Assembly: GCA_963747315.1 (NCBI GenBank)
Contig: CAVVEQ010000013.1
Span: 806,001 to 870,000, forward strand
Source: CAVVEQ01 sp963747315
GTDB taxonomy: Bacteria; Chloroflexota; Anaerolineae; Anaerolineales; Anaerolineaceae
Direction: 5' to 3'
Length of the DNA stretch: 64,000 nucleotides
In this document: piece after piece, positions 37,323 through 47,640 of the stretch
Numbering within the stretch: position 1 is the first letter of the stretch
Layout of the letters: each line of letters begins with the position of its first letter
Translations under genes and position numbers: made by a program
Notes under the pieces: model-generated
The model's input: the letters and a program-made list of their open reading frames with translations, nothing else
What the model was told of the DNA's origin: nothing
The model's database searches: none

Positions 37323-37996
37323 TCAATCCTTCCCGATAATTTTCAACACTAGGTCAAAAACCTGCTGCAAAGTCATTTCATCCGTGTTTAATGATCATGG
37401 CGTCCGCGGCAGGTTTCAATGGGGCGGTTGCCCTCGAGGAATCGATCTTGTCCCGCTTAATCATCGCCGCCAGGATCTCGTGATAGTCAGCGCGTTCACC
37501 CCGCTCTGTTAGCTCCTTAATTCGCCTTCGAGCACGTTCCTCCGCGGATGCTTCCAGAAATAACTTATATTTGTGCAGCAGGCATGACAACTGTTCCGAT
37601 ATCCCTACCAATCATGACCACATTTCCCCGCTCTCCGATCCTTCGTTGCTGCTCGGTCAACTCTTTGCGCACTTCCGGATAGGCGGATACCTGCGAGACA
37701 TTCCTTTCAACGGAAATATCACGGATTTCCCAGGTTACGTCCACACCATCAAGAAGGACATCATTGGGTCTCTCGTCCTGTAGTGTGGGCGGTTGAACAT
37801 CGATCTGTATCTCACGGGCAAGCGCGCTGATTGCGCTTTCATCCGAAAGATCCAAATTTTTCTGCATCGCAGCCAGGGTTGCTGCCCGGTACATCACACC
37901 AGTATCAAAGTAGAGATACCCAAGTCTATCGGCCAGTAGTTTTCCAAGGGTAGATTTTCCCGAAGCAGCCGGACCATCAATAGCTATGCAACTCAA
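37323..37996 (-). CDS. cmk: Cytidylate kinase (frameshifted)
   Basis: Cmk phosphorylates CMP and dCMP. The N terminus reads AIDGPAASGKSTLGKLLADR (P-loop) and YFDTGVMYRAATLAA; mid-protein GNVVMIGRDIGTVVMPAA leads through a shift near 37575 to KLFLEASAEERARRRIKEL, and a second shift near 37385 gives the end ...MTLQQVFDLVLKIIGKD. Total length of about 224 residues is typical for the family. The start is TTG at 37996, just after an in-frame stop, without a clear ribosome site. It lies 24 bp after the PMT-like gene. Confidence 0.9.
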
Positions 37997-38019
37997 ACCG
38001 GATTAAGCCTTCTTCTCTT

Positions 38020-39734
38020 TTACTCATTTACGCTGGAACTGCCTTCCGGGAACAGATCATTCCTAGCCCACAGGATGACAAAGTCTCTTTGCAACAGGCG
38101 CTTCACCAAAAAGTATCCATTTCATCCATTCTTTGCCGGTCAATAAAGTCCAGGGAACAACCGCGGAGCGGGCAAAGTCCTGCCCGCGGTAGGAAGCTGG
38201 TAATTGCAAGTCTTCATTGGCTTCGGTGATCAATAACTGAGGAGCTTCTCCCGGTGCCAGATAATCCACGAACCTGGCAGCTGGGTAATTGCGCAACCTC
38301 CAACGTAAACTTGGATCGTTTATTCGAAGGACTGCTACTTCGAGGTCTCCGGGAATGCCCTTGTTCTGACGGGAGAGATCATCCAAAGTGCTTTGGATCA
38401 AGACCCAATTCCTGCGGGTGGGTTCCCGGCAGAAGAATATTCGCAGCTCTCGCTCCTCCCAGCCCGGCGGCACGGCGGCTCATGCTTATGCTAAAGATGG
38501 AAAGTACCACCACAGCGCCAACACCCAAGCCATAAAATGCTACCTTCCAGGACCACCCCCAGCCAATCAGGAAAGCGGAGACCGCAAGCATGAGTAAGGT
38601 GAGCGCGATCCCTGCAAGCGCCAGTTGGTAATCTGCGCTGCCTGGTTCATACACCAGTAAACCGGGTATCTTTAAACCACAGAAAATCAACAACAGGATA
38701 CAGGCAATAGCGTATATGAATGAAACCAATCGATGCGATTCTGGTCGGTGAATCCATTTCTGGATTTCCACCGCAGCTGCGGCGCACAAGGGGATGGAAA
38801 CCCAGACCAGGTCAGTGATCCGATGCTGTGGATAAACCAATATTATTACGAAAGCAATCAATGCCCAGCGGGAAAGGAACCCGGAAAACCTGTCTTTATT
38901 GATCAACCCGCGAATCAATCCGGCTATTCCCAGGATAAAAGTCAACGGCATCAAAATGAGCAAGCTGAGCATTATCCGGGATAGGACTCCTTGAGGTTGT
39001 GATTCGCCAGGAGAAATCCACCCTTGCAATGCGTTGATGATCCCACGCCCAAATCCATTGATGATCCAGGGAGCGATCGCAAAAAGCACCCCGAAAATCG
39101 AGGAGGGTGATGGCAGCAGCGAATAAGACCTTTCCCCATTGGATCTCGCTTTGCCTTGTTTCCACCCCTTCTTCAGAATTATCAAAGACTCGACCCCGCA
39201 TCCAGGCAGCAGCTCCACCAATAGCAGCCAACCCGGTGAATCCAAGAGGACCGCTTAATGCCGCCAATGCTCCCAGTAATACCCAACCATACGGCTCCGT
39301 TTCTTTTTTCAAGCGCAGCGAAAAAGCAAAGGACTGCCGCGATTGCGATCATTCCGCTTCCAGCTTCACGGCTCAGGTGGATCAGGAATGGGTCGAACGC
39401 TATGAAATACATGAGTATGATCGAAGTGGGTTCTGCCAAGATGATGTTGGAATAATAGGGGTACCAGAATAAAAATCACTCCTAAAAATGCCGGCAGGGA
39501 CCTGGCAGCAAAATCCGAATCACCAAACAACGTGAAGAGAATACCGGTTAGCCCGGCGTATATCGGAGAGGAGGAAACCGGACTGAGCTGATCGGTAAAA
39601 ATGTTAATTACCTGCAGGGCTTGCGTCGCCTCCAGACTGTCCAATGGGTGACCACCAAGCTGCGTGAACCTCAGCGCAGCTCCGAATATAACTGCCATGA
39701 TGATAAAGATTATTTCAAGAGTAGATTTCTTCAC
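38020..39734 (-). CDS. PMT/GT39-like membrane protein, TIGR03663-like (frameshifted)
   Basis: The reconstructed protein of about 570 residues is largely hydrophobic. The N-terminal TM segment is followed by the first extracytoplasmic loop with FTQLGGHPLDSLEATQALQV, the place where GT39 glycosyltransferases carry an acidic catalytic residue; many TM segments follow, then a C-terminal soluble tail. Frames change near 39450, 39310, 39108, 38405 and 38090. It is immediately downstream of a DUF2298 protein. From memory, the PMT-like family TIGR03663 is found in the same genomes as DUF2298/TIGR03662 proteins and often nearby, which fits, but I could not verify membership. Probable lipid-linked sugar transferase; donor and acceptor unknown. 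Confidence 0.72.
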
Positions 39735-39737
39735 ATT

Positions 39738-42274
39738 TTAACTTCCCGGGATCAAATTCTCATTAAAAATGGAGTCGGGAACGGCGTAGATCGTAACCGT
39801 ATCGTTTTGAAAAACAATCGGTAAATTTGCTGCGAATTTTTCCTCCGCCACCCGCAGTGAAGATCGTTCCAGTGAACCGATGAAAATATACCTGATCCCA
39901 TATCTTTGCAGGATCTCTCTGGCTTCTTCCCAGCTCATGGACCTGTAAAGCGTCTGCACATCCCCTTCCCGCGTTCCCATTTCTTCGCCACCACCCCGCC
40001 ATTGGCTTTCATGCCCGGGCCAACCCAGAACAGTGGGAAAGCCGGTTTGCACTGAGACTCTCTCAAACTCGGAATAACTCCCTCCAACAGCCTCCACGAT
40101 CGTCCCGTATGGAGCATTCTTCAACCAATCGATGGCTGCCGCCTCACCGCTCCTGGAAGAATTGAAATAGTCCAGCCCATCCAAAGTTAACCGGCTTGGG
40201 CGGAAGTTATTGGTAGTTTCAGGTAAAGCAAACGAGGGGTAAGCCAGACCCGCAGCGATCGAAATAAACCATGCGAACCCAAAAATGAACCTGCCAGCTC
40301 GCATTTGAATACTTTTCCAGAGAATAATCGATCCGAATGCGGCAGCCAAGGACCAAACGATCCACGCCTCAAAGTAGAATTTGAAGATCGTGTTCATTCG
40401 CCATCCGAATTGGTCGATAAGGTAAAAGAATTCCGGTACGAGGGTCAGAGCCGTTCCGGTTAATACAAGCACCAAGATGAACTGAACCGCCCCATTATCA
40501 ATTGGATTCCGCTCCTCTATGGTTTCTTTATTACCCCTGGTTTGTAATCCAAAAATGGCTGCTAGTATGAGAAAAAGCATACCGTACAGGGTCAGCCATG
40601 TTCCAGGCGCAAGAACTCGTAATTTTAGCGATTCTCCAAGGATTCTCCCCAGGCTGGCACTGCCGTGCAGGTTGGTGAATTGATACCCCAGGAAGCTCAA
40701 TCTCTCGCCGAACAGCTCCTCCCACAAGGTTGCCTAGGGCAGGAACAACGCCCATCAACCCACCCAGAAGGTAGGAAACGATCCAGAGTCCAAAAACAAT
40801 GATCGCTGATACCCAGGCAGCCTTCTTCCAGTGCTTCCGATTTGATGGTTGGAGAAATAGCCAGATGAGAAGTGCGAGGATCGGAACAAGCAGGGGGAAG
40901 AACATGATCCAGAAATGCACCCCCCGGGTGAAATACTCAAGACTGGGAATGATCCCGCCTGCCTGGGATTTAAACCCGGTATAGAATGGCAGAAAAAGAA
41001 TGATTCCGGTCAAACCAAGCAATAATCCAAAGCCAATGAAGTCCATCCAGACCGCTTTGTGCCAACCAGTTTTTTTTAATCTGCAGGATCAGGTATGCAA
41101 AACAGATCAGCGCAACGTAGATCGGAAGATCCCAGGTATTGAAAAAAGCTAGCGAACCAGCAGCCAGTGCAAGCAGCCAAAATTCCGGTAGTTTCAACCA
41201 GGTTTTCCAATTAAAGCCGCCGATTTCAGTCGCCCAAGGGGAGAGGAAGAAATTGAAACCTAACGCCAGAATAAGTAGAACAAATGGCATCGTTAGAACA
41301 TGCGGGTGCAGGTCTGCCAGGATGTAGGAAAAGAAGGGGAATTCGTCGATGATTTCCTTCCAATTCCCGGCAAGATCGTAATCAGAGAGCACCCGCGAAG
41401 CGCGCCACCAAAGGATGCCCCCCGCCCGTTGTGGGATCCAGGAGAGGGGAAGTGCAGGAGGATTAGTCAGTTCCTGCAGGTCCAGCCAGCGCCAGAAATT
41501 GGATTGAAAAGTACCATCGGTCAACCGAGACCAAAAGATCCCCCTAGCGTGCAGGTATTCAAACACTCCTTCGGCATTGCTGACAATCAACAGGTAAAAA
41601 GGACCAAGCAAAGACCACAAATAATTCGACGTGGACTTTCCTGTAGCTACCGGTCGCCATTTATGGATCAAATTATGGATCAGACCATACGCCCCCAGAC
41701 CGGTCAGCGCAAACCAGCTGGCAGCTGCCAGGTTGAACGCCACACCGGATGCCACACCCGATACCCTCGCCAACATTGCCACGATCACATAACCGAAATA
41801 ATAATAAGAGATCGCATAACCCGAAAGCCAGGGATCATTGGGCGGGAAGGATGGCGACCGCAGGATGGCATTGATAAACGCCATCTCCATTGGTTTTTCG
41901 GTGCCTGCCACCATCGGATTGGCTGCGCGGACGAGCGCCCAACCTCCAAACAGTACCAGGAAGACTACCTCGGCCACTAGGATCGTTGAGAAATTTCCCT
42001 TAACCCATTCCTTGATCCCTGCCCAATTCTTGTTCGCAAAGAAAACGCTCAATCCGCATAAAATGACCAGGGCAACCACTTGCCCGGCAAGATCATTCTG
42101 TAATATCTGAAAAGATCCAAGAAGCCAAAAAGCATATCCCCAAATTAATAATCCAAGTGCCCGTGAAAAGGCGAAACCCCGATCCTTTAGATTGGGGAAA
42201 AAACGAAATGCAATTGGAAAGGTCAACCACCCCAGCATCGTTATAACCATGTACCATTTCAGGAAATCTAACAT
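39738..42274 (-). CDS. DUF2298 (YYY) multi-TM membrane protein (frameshifted)
   Basis: The N terminus has TM segments, then AILRSPSFPPNDPWLSGYAI and SYYYFGYVIVAML, the aromatic signature of the DUF2298/'Chlor_Arch_YYY' family. Many TM segments follow, and the C terminus is a soluble domain with FPTVLGWPGHESQWRGGG and ILQRYGIRYIFIGSLERS. Two one-base shifts near 41070 and 40728 split an otherwise clear gene of about 845 residues. The sequence is paralogous to the second half of the next gene (YINYYYYGFVLVG, RYNIRYIVVGQLER). The family is thought to be glycosyltransferase-like because of its topology and neighbours, but no activity has been established to my knowledge. Confidence 0.85.
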
Positions 42275-42283
42275 TAGGCTCCC

Positions 42284-45200
42284 TTACTTCCCTCTGACCT
42301 TGTAAATGACGGTTTCTCCATCTCGGTAAACTTCATCCCATAAAATCCCATTCAAGCTTTCAAATTTCGAGATTCCTCCCGCTGGATATGCCGCCCGTTC
42401 CAGTTGCCCGACAACTATGTACCTGATATTGTACCTGCGTAGGAAATCCTTCACCTCTTCCTGGTTCTGCGTGCTGTAAAATTGCCCCACCTGATCCACG
42501 CGCTGCTGCACCCAGTCTGAATTAACTACCGCTCGTTGCTGTCGTTGATGCCAGTTCCATCCCACCACTCCTGGCAGTCCAGTATAGATCGTATAGCGGG
42601 ATCCCCAGCGGTATTCGGGGATATTCGCCTCGACGATCACTGGCGATCCCTCGATATTATCCTGCATCCAGCGGATCGCCCTGTAATCCTGGCTGAGATC
42701 CATATCTTTATCAAAATCGCTATATCGGGATGTTTTCATATAATCCATCCCATCCAGGCTATGCGGGGTGATCGGGCTCATCCTGTCGGACATTTTATCC
42801 AGACCAGCCGTCAGCGGGAAAAGCAAAGCGCTACCGATCAGGAGGAATAGAATCACCTCCCATATTTTTCTCAGCTTTTCCGGCCACACTTCAGAAATCG
42901 CATCCCAAAGCCACATCAAGGCCGCCGCTGCACTCAAGCTGAAGAGTGTCCAACTTTGCAGGTAGAACTTGAAAACCGTGTTCATCCTGCCAATATCGCC
43001 TTCGATCACGATCAGTTCCACCGCAATTGTCAGAGCAAATCCGGAACCGATCATGAAGAGCACCACGCGTTTCAAATCATCCTGCCCCGCTCGAAATATC
43101 AACACAAGTGCGGTGAGTGCAAGCAGCGCAACAAGCCAGGCGATTTGAACCTTGTCAATCATAAGTATGACCACTGCCACGGTGATCGACAACATTCCAA
43201 TATAGATCCACCAGCGATAGGGTTTGAATTTCACCAGGGCAGTGGCTGGGGTTGAAGCCAGCCAATTCAGCATTTCATGGATTAACCAGGTGGCAATGAT
43301 AAAGAGAAATACTCCCCAATGGGTCAGGTAGGACCAGATGGGAGAGCGATCTCCGTGCCAAATTTCGATGCTGTTGTATGCCTGTCCAAACCATCTACCA
43401 AATGGCTCGTAGAGCAGGAAAACAGCTCCAGCCAGCAGGATCGCAGAAAAAATCGCCACCAGCCATCGCTTGGTATTTGAAGAAACACCCTCAAAGTAAT
43501 TCCCCGGGGCAGGTGCATATTTCACCCCGGAATACACTACCGCTAGGCAGGCAAGCACAAGATATGTGGGCAGATCCCATGTGTTGGTTGGCCGCAACGC
43601 GCCAACAGCCAACCCGCCGAAACCGAGAACGATCACGAAATTGAACCAGGAAAATTTTCCCGCTCGCTCCGCCCATTTCCACTTCCCCAGGATCACCGCA
43701 ATCGCCCAGGCGATAGCCAGGAGCGTCAACGGAAGGGCGATCATATGCGCATGAAGATCCGCGTATAAAAAGGTGAACATGGGAAATTCTGTGATTGGTT
43801 CCCCCGGGTACACCCGGCTTGGAACCCAATACCAATCGCCAGGTCCAATTGGTAGTTTTATTCCGCTGAATAAACCCCCGATACCTTCAAAGGTCCAGAT
43901 CCATTTTTGCAGGAGGTTCCCACTTTCGATTGGAATCCCACTCGCGCCAATTTTTTGTAATCCCTGCCAGATCAAGCGCACTGTCCCAAGATTGCCAAGA
44001 ACCAACATGAACACAGCCGCAGCAGCACCTCCCAGGAAGGTTTTACTTCCCAGGAACTTAAACCATCCAAAATCAGCAGGTTCTTCAGCCTCTCTTTTTT
44101 GCAAACCCGTAGAAAGGTTCGAGCCAACGGAATAAGCTCCCATAGCCACCAGGCTGAATAGTGTTGGCAGCACCAGATTATACGCGATCGCCGGGACGAT
44201 ACCCAACAACTTGACGAGCACCCCCACGAGGACAAAGCCATAATAGTAATAATTAATGTACCCACCAGCGAACCAGGGGTCATATGGCGGGAAGGTTGTG
44301 CTCCTCAGAATCGCATTGAAATAAGAAAAGTCCATCGGCTTTTCGCCGCCCTTGGCGGGATGCCACAGATCCGGATTACCCATGCGCACCAGCAGAAACG
44401 CTATAAAGAAAACCAAACCGAACGCTTCCACCACAAGGAATTGCCGCCAACGATCCCGTACCTCCTGGATCAACTCATTCTTATCCCTAATAAAAAGGAA
44501 CAGGTTCCATCCAAAGATCAGGGTCAAGACTCCTATGATTGTCAGCCGCGAGAAGTCAGCACCGTAGGAACCCGAGATCCATACCAGGAATGCGAGTAAG
44601 AGCAAACCGGCAATCTTGGAAACCGGATAACCTTTATCCAGCAGCCCCCCGAAGGCGATCCGCACTGTCGGGTACATCATCCAACCCAGAACAGTCAGAA
44701 CCAGGTACCAGGCGAGGATTCCCAGGAACGGGTACTTGTTTAAGGGATTTTCGTAGGAGAAATAATCCGACCAGGTTCCACCGGCTTGCTGAACCGCCAG
44801 TCTTTCTGGAGGGAGGGTCAAATTCCCTTTATACTCGCTTGCTGTTTTGGGGGTGAGATCGATCACCTTCGAGAGATCCACCGCGCCAAGGATTTCCCGG
44901 GCTCTGGCTGGATCATATGAGTCAGTTTTACGAAAGATCAGCACCTTCGGGTGGTCATAAACCGTGAAGGCTTCTTCAGCATACTGGGTATTGAATTCAA
45001 GCGGACCCAGGCGGGGGTTGGAATCAAAAGTCTGCACCAGCTCATAACCGAGTAGTCCCTGGTAATCCCCTGGTTTGGCCTCGGCGTAACATTGGTAGAT
45101 AGTTTTTTCATCCGGGCATCCCAGCAGGCTGCGGTAATAGGCGCTGACCAGTGGGAAACGTTCCGGGATGCGAGTCAGGCTGCCCCACTGCCTGTTTGAG

Positions 45201-47638
45201 CTGATGAATATGTAGTCTCCCTGGTCCAAGGCGCTGGTAATCCGCTGGAGCTTTTCGGCATTATCATCCCAGTAAAGCTCCAGGTTAAGATCAGTTCGAT
45301 AAAGCCCGTTGTTGTAATCGAACGGTGAGTACCCATCCATTGGGTAAGGCAATGGATCATCCCACGATGATTCATTGATCTGCCGGCTGCCGGTGATCCC
45401 CAGGGCACCCATTCCCTCCGCGAAGGTGATGGTGAGGCGGTAGGGTTGACCCTTTTCTAATGCTACAGCTTCATTCATGGAGATCTTAGCTGTTTCGCCA
45501 CGTGGGTTATTAACCGCGAGGAAATCCGATTCCAGAGCCCCCTCACCTAACTGCTGGAAGCTCCCATCTGGATTACTCTTTTCGATCGCGAGGTTAAGTT
45601 TCTTGAGCCCTTCGCTGGATTCCCAATCCACGATCCTTCCGAACGAAAGTTCGGTCAGGTTTCCAGATTCCATGGGGTTGAACACCAGGGAATAGGCTTC
45701 ACCCGGGAGCAGCAACCTGGATGGTTCGGGTAAAGCCTGGGTGGAGTTCCCACCCGCACTGGTGAACCGGATCGCCGCTGGACCAGCCAAGGTTATGGCA
45801 GTACCTGGCTCCAGGAGTCGGAATTCTATCGAATATGTCTGACCTGGTATCAGGTCCAAAGGTTGATCGAAAATTACCTGGTACCCACTTCCGCGGGGAT
45901 CATCATTGCCGTTGAAGGAATTCCGGATCGTTCCCGTCGCTACTTGCGGAGGTTTTGCACCGTGATCCGTAGCGGTGACCAGCAGTGTTTTTTCCATTGG
46001 ATTGCTGCTCGGATCAACGATATGCGATAGATCAACTCCAAATAACCTACCGTTCACGGTGTTGTTTATCACCATCCGAACCGGTTTTTCAAAAGTCACA
46101 TTGGTTCCCAATGGGTAAGCAAGCGGTTGTTTATAAGTACCGCCGTTATTCTCGATATAAATATCGATCGGCCCGGGAACATTCTGATAAATCCACTCAC
46201 TGGCAGCCAGTCGAGTAATGGGGCGGGTATAGATGCGGGAGAACGAATATGCCCATAGGATTGTGGCCGTAAGAACTGTTGCGCCAATGAAAATGGATAA
46301 TCCCTTAAGCCACTTGCCTGCGGTATTCTTCTCCTCAGCGTCCTTTTGTTTTCCAGCCTGCCAAATGGAAATAACTGTCCAGGCTGCGATTATCGCAAGG
46401 GTGGGATAAACCAGCATTTGATAGCGCATACTGCGGGTGAAGTTGATGGATTGCCAAAGAAAATAGATAAACGTCCATCCCCAAAGCAGCAGGTAAGGTT
46501 TCCAGGTACCTTTCAGCATCCTGATCCCCATCCAAATGAATCCTGCCCAGCCCAGGATGCCCAGCGGCAATCCCAACCCCCATAAAGTGAGATTCTGCCA
46601 GGCGAAGGATAGCGGCCGGCGCGCCCATTGGATGCCCGGCGGGAAGGTGGAGTCGCCCGCGCTGAGAGCACTAAGCTCCCGAAGGTTGCCCACCCATTTA
46701 GGGTTCGGCTCCCAACCGATGTACCGCAATAATCCCCCAGGGCCGCTTTGGAATGCTTCCGCTAAGCTCTGTGTGAGAAATCCCGGAGCGCTAAAAGCGT
46801 ATGGCTGCAGGACGCGGAAAACCAACAAACTGACCACGCCGGCGAGAATTACATTTCGCAGGATCAACCATTTGTATTGATCCTGTCGGGTTGAATCCAT
46901 GTTGCGAAATAATATAAAAGCAGCGGCTGGCAGAAGTACTGCGAGCAAGCCCGCATTGACCTTGGAAGCGGCAGCCATTCCCAGGGCAATCCCGAATAAT
47001 GCGTAGAGGATAAAGTGCTTCCAACCGGTGCGGATCCAGAACCATTTTCTGGATGCATCTATCTCTTCGAGGGTTTCCTGCGGTGTTGTCTGGATTAGTA
47101 CAGCGATGAAGAAAGTCAGCATCCCAAAGAAATTAGTGGAAGTATCCACCGTCCAGTAATGGGAGAGCTGGATGGGGAGAACTGCGAAGGCATAGAAAGC
47201 CGCGCCAAGCAGGGCAAGCACCTTGTTTCGGAATAACCTGAGTCCGATCATGAAACAGAGAAATACGGTCAGAAGGTCGACCGTGGCCGAGTAAGCCCTG
47301 CCAAGCATAGTGACCTGGTCGTAACCGGTCTGTCCAGTCCACTCCGCTAGATAGCGGACCAGGAAGATCGGAAATGTCCCATAAACGAAGAATCCATACC
47401 CCCGGTTCTGCGGATTAAGGCTGGATGTGTCGGTGTTGAAATATTCTTCAAGGCTGGCAACCGGTGAAATTCCGGTTTCGACCATCGTCAGGAAGCGTTC
47501 ATCCGGGTGTAGGTGATAGGTCTCGTCCCAGCGGATTCCTACTACCCGCAAGTAGGCGCCCGCCAAAAGAACGATGATCAGTATAAGATCCACCCACCAG
47601 GATTTAATATTCGTTGATGATTTTGTCGGTGTTTGCAT
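42284..47638 (-). CDS. Giant GT39-DUF2298 fusion membrane protein
   Basis: This uninterrupted frame encodes 1784 residues. Residues 1 to about 470 are a GT39/PMT-like multi-TM domain with RWDETYHLHPDERFL in the first outer loop, where the acidic pair is the likely catalytic base of GT-C enzymes, and HYWTVDTSTNFFGML. Residues about 475-950 are a large, mainly soluble extracytoplasmic region rich in beta-strand-like sequence. Residues about 965-1784 are a complete DUF2298 domain with NAILRSTTFPPYDPWFAGGY and INYYYYGFVLVG and a C-terminal soluble domain (YRAIRWMQDNIEGSPVIVEA). It is tightly spaced with the GT39 gene upstream (2 bp) and the DUF2298 gene downstream. It probably builds or exports a surface glycan; substrate unknown. 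Confidence 0.88.
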   Translation of the reverse strand: MQTPTKSSTNIKSWWVDLILIIVLLAGAYLRVVGIRWDETYHLHPDERFLTMVETGISPVASLEEYFNTDTSSLNPQNRGYGFFVYGTFPIFLVRYLAEWTGQTGYDQVTMLGRAYSATVDLLTVFLCFMIGLRLFRNKVLALLGAAFYAFAVLPIQLSHYWTVDTSTNFFGMLTFFIAVLIQTTPQETLEEIDASRKWFWIRTGWKHFILYALFGIALGMAAASKVNAGLLAVLLPAAAFILFRNMDSTRQDQYKWLILRNVILAGVVSLLVFRVLQPYAFSAPGFLTQSLAEAFQSGPGGLLRYIGWEPNPKWVGNLRELSALSAGDSTFPPGIQWARRPLSFAWQNLTLWGLGLPLGILGWAGFIWMGIRMLKGTWKPYLLLWGWTFIYFLWQSINFTRSMRYQMLVYPTLAIIAAWTVISIWQAGKQKDAEEKNTAGKWLKGLSIFIGATVLTATILWAYSFSRIYTRPITRLAASEWIYQNVPGPIDIYIENNGGTYKQPLAYPLGTNVTFEKPVRMVINNTVNGRLFGVDLSHIVDPSSNPMEKTLLVTATDHGAKPPQVATGTIRNSFNGNDDPRGSGYQVIFDQPLDLIPGQTYSIEFRLLEPGTAITLAGPAAIRFTSAGGNSTQALPEPSRLLLPGEAYSLVFNPMESGNLTELSFGRIVDWESSEGLKKLNLAIEKSNPDGSFQQLGEGALESDFLAVNNPRGETAKISMNEAVALEKGQPYRLTITFAEGMGALGITGSRQINESSWDDPLPYPMDGYSPFDYNNGLYRTDLNLELYWDDNAEKLQRITSALDQGDYIFISSNRQWGSLTRIPERFPLVSAYYRSLLGCPDEKTIYQCYAEAKPGDYQGLLGYELVQTFDSNPRLGPLEFNTQYAEEAFTVYDHPKVLIFRKTDSYDPARAREILGAVDLSKVIDLTPKTASEYKGNLTLPPERLAVQQAGGTWSDYFSYENPLNKYPFLGILAWYLVLTVLGWMMYPTVRIAFGGLLDKGYPVSKIAGLLLLAFLVWISGSYGADFSRLTIIGVLTLIFGWNLFLFIRDKNELIQEVRDRWRQFLVVEAFGLVFFIAFLLVRMGNPDLWHPAKGGEKPMDFSYFNAILRSTTFPPYDPWFAGGYINYYYYGFVLVGVLVKLLGIVPAIAYNLVLPTLFSLVAMGAYSVGSNLSTGLQKREAEEPADFGWFKFLGSKTFLGGAAAAVFMLVLGNLGTVRLIWQGLQKIGASGIPIESGNLLQKWIWTFEGIGGLFSGIKLPIGPGDWYWVPSRVYPGEPITEFPMFTFLYADLHAHMIALPLTLLAIAWAIAVILGKWKWAERAGKFSWFNFVIVLGFGGLAVGALRPTNTWDLPTYLVLACLAVVYSGVKYAPAPGNYFEGVSSNTKRWLVAIFSAILLAGAVFLLYEPFGRWFGQAYNSIEIWHGDRSPIWSYLTHWGVFLFIIATWLIHEMLNWLASTPATALVKFKPYRWWIYIGMLSITVAVVILMIDKVQIAWLVALLALTALVLIFRAGQDDLKRVVLFMIGSGFALTIAVELIVIEGDIGRMNTVFKFYLQSWTLFSLSAAAALMWLWDAISEVWPEKLRKIWEVILFLLIGSALLFPLTAGLDKMSDRMSPITPHSLDGMDYMKTSRYSDFDKDMDLSQDYRAIRWMQDNIEGSPVIVEANIPEYRWGSRYTIYTGLPGVVGWNWHQRQQRAVVNSDWVQQRVDQVGQFYSTQNQEEVKDFLRRYNIRYIVVGQLERAAYPAGGISKFESLNGILWDEVYRDGETVIYKVRGK

Positions 47639-47640
47639 AA

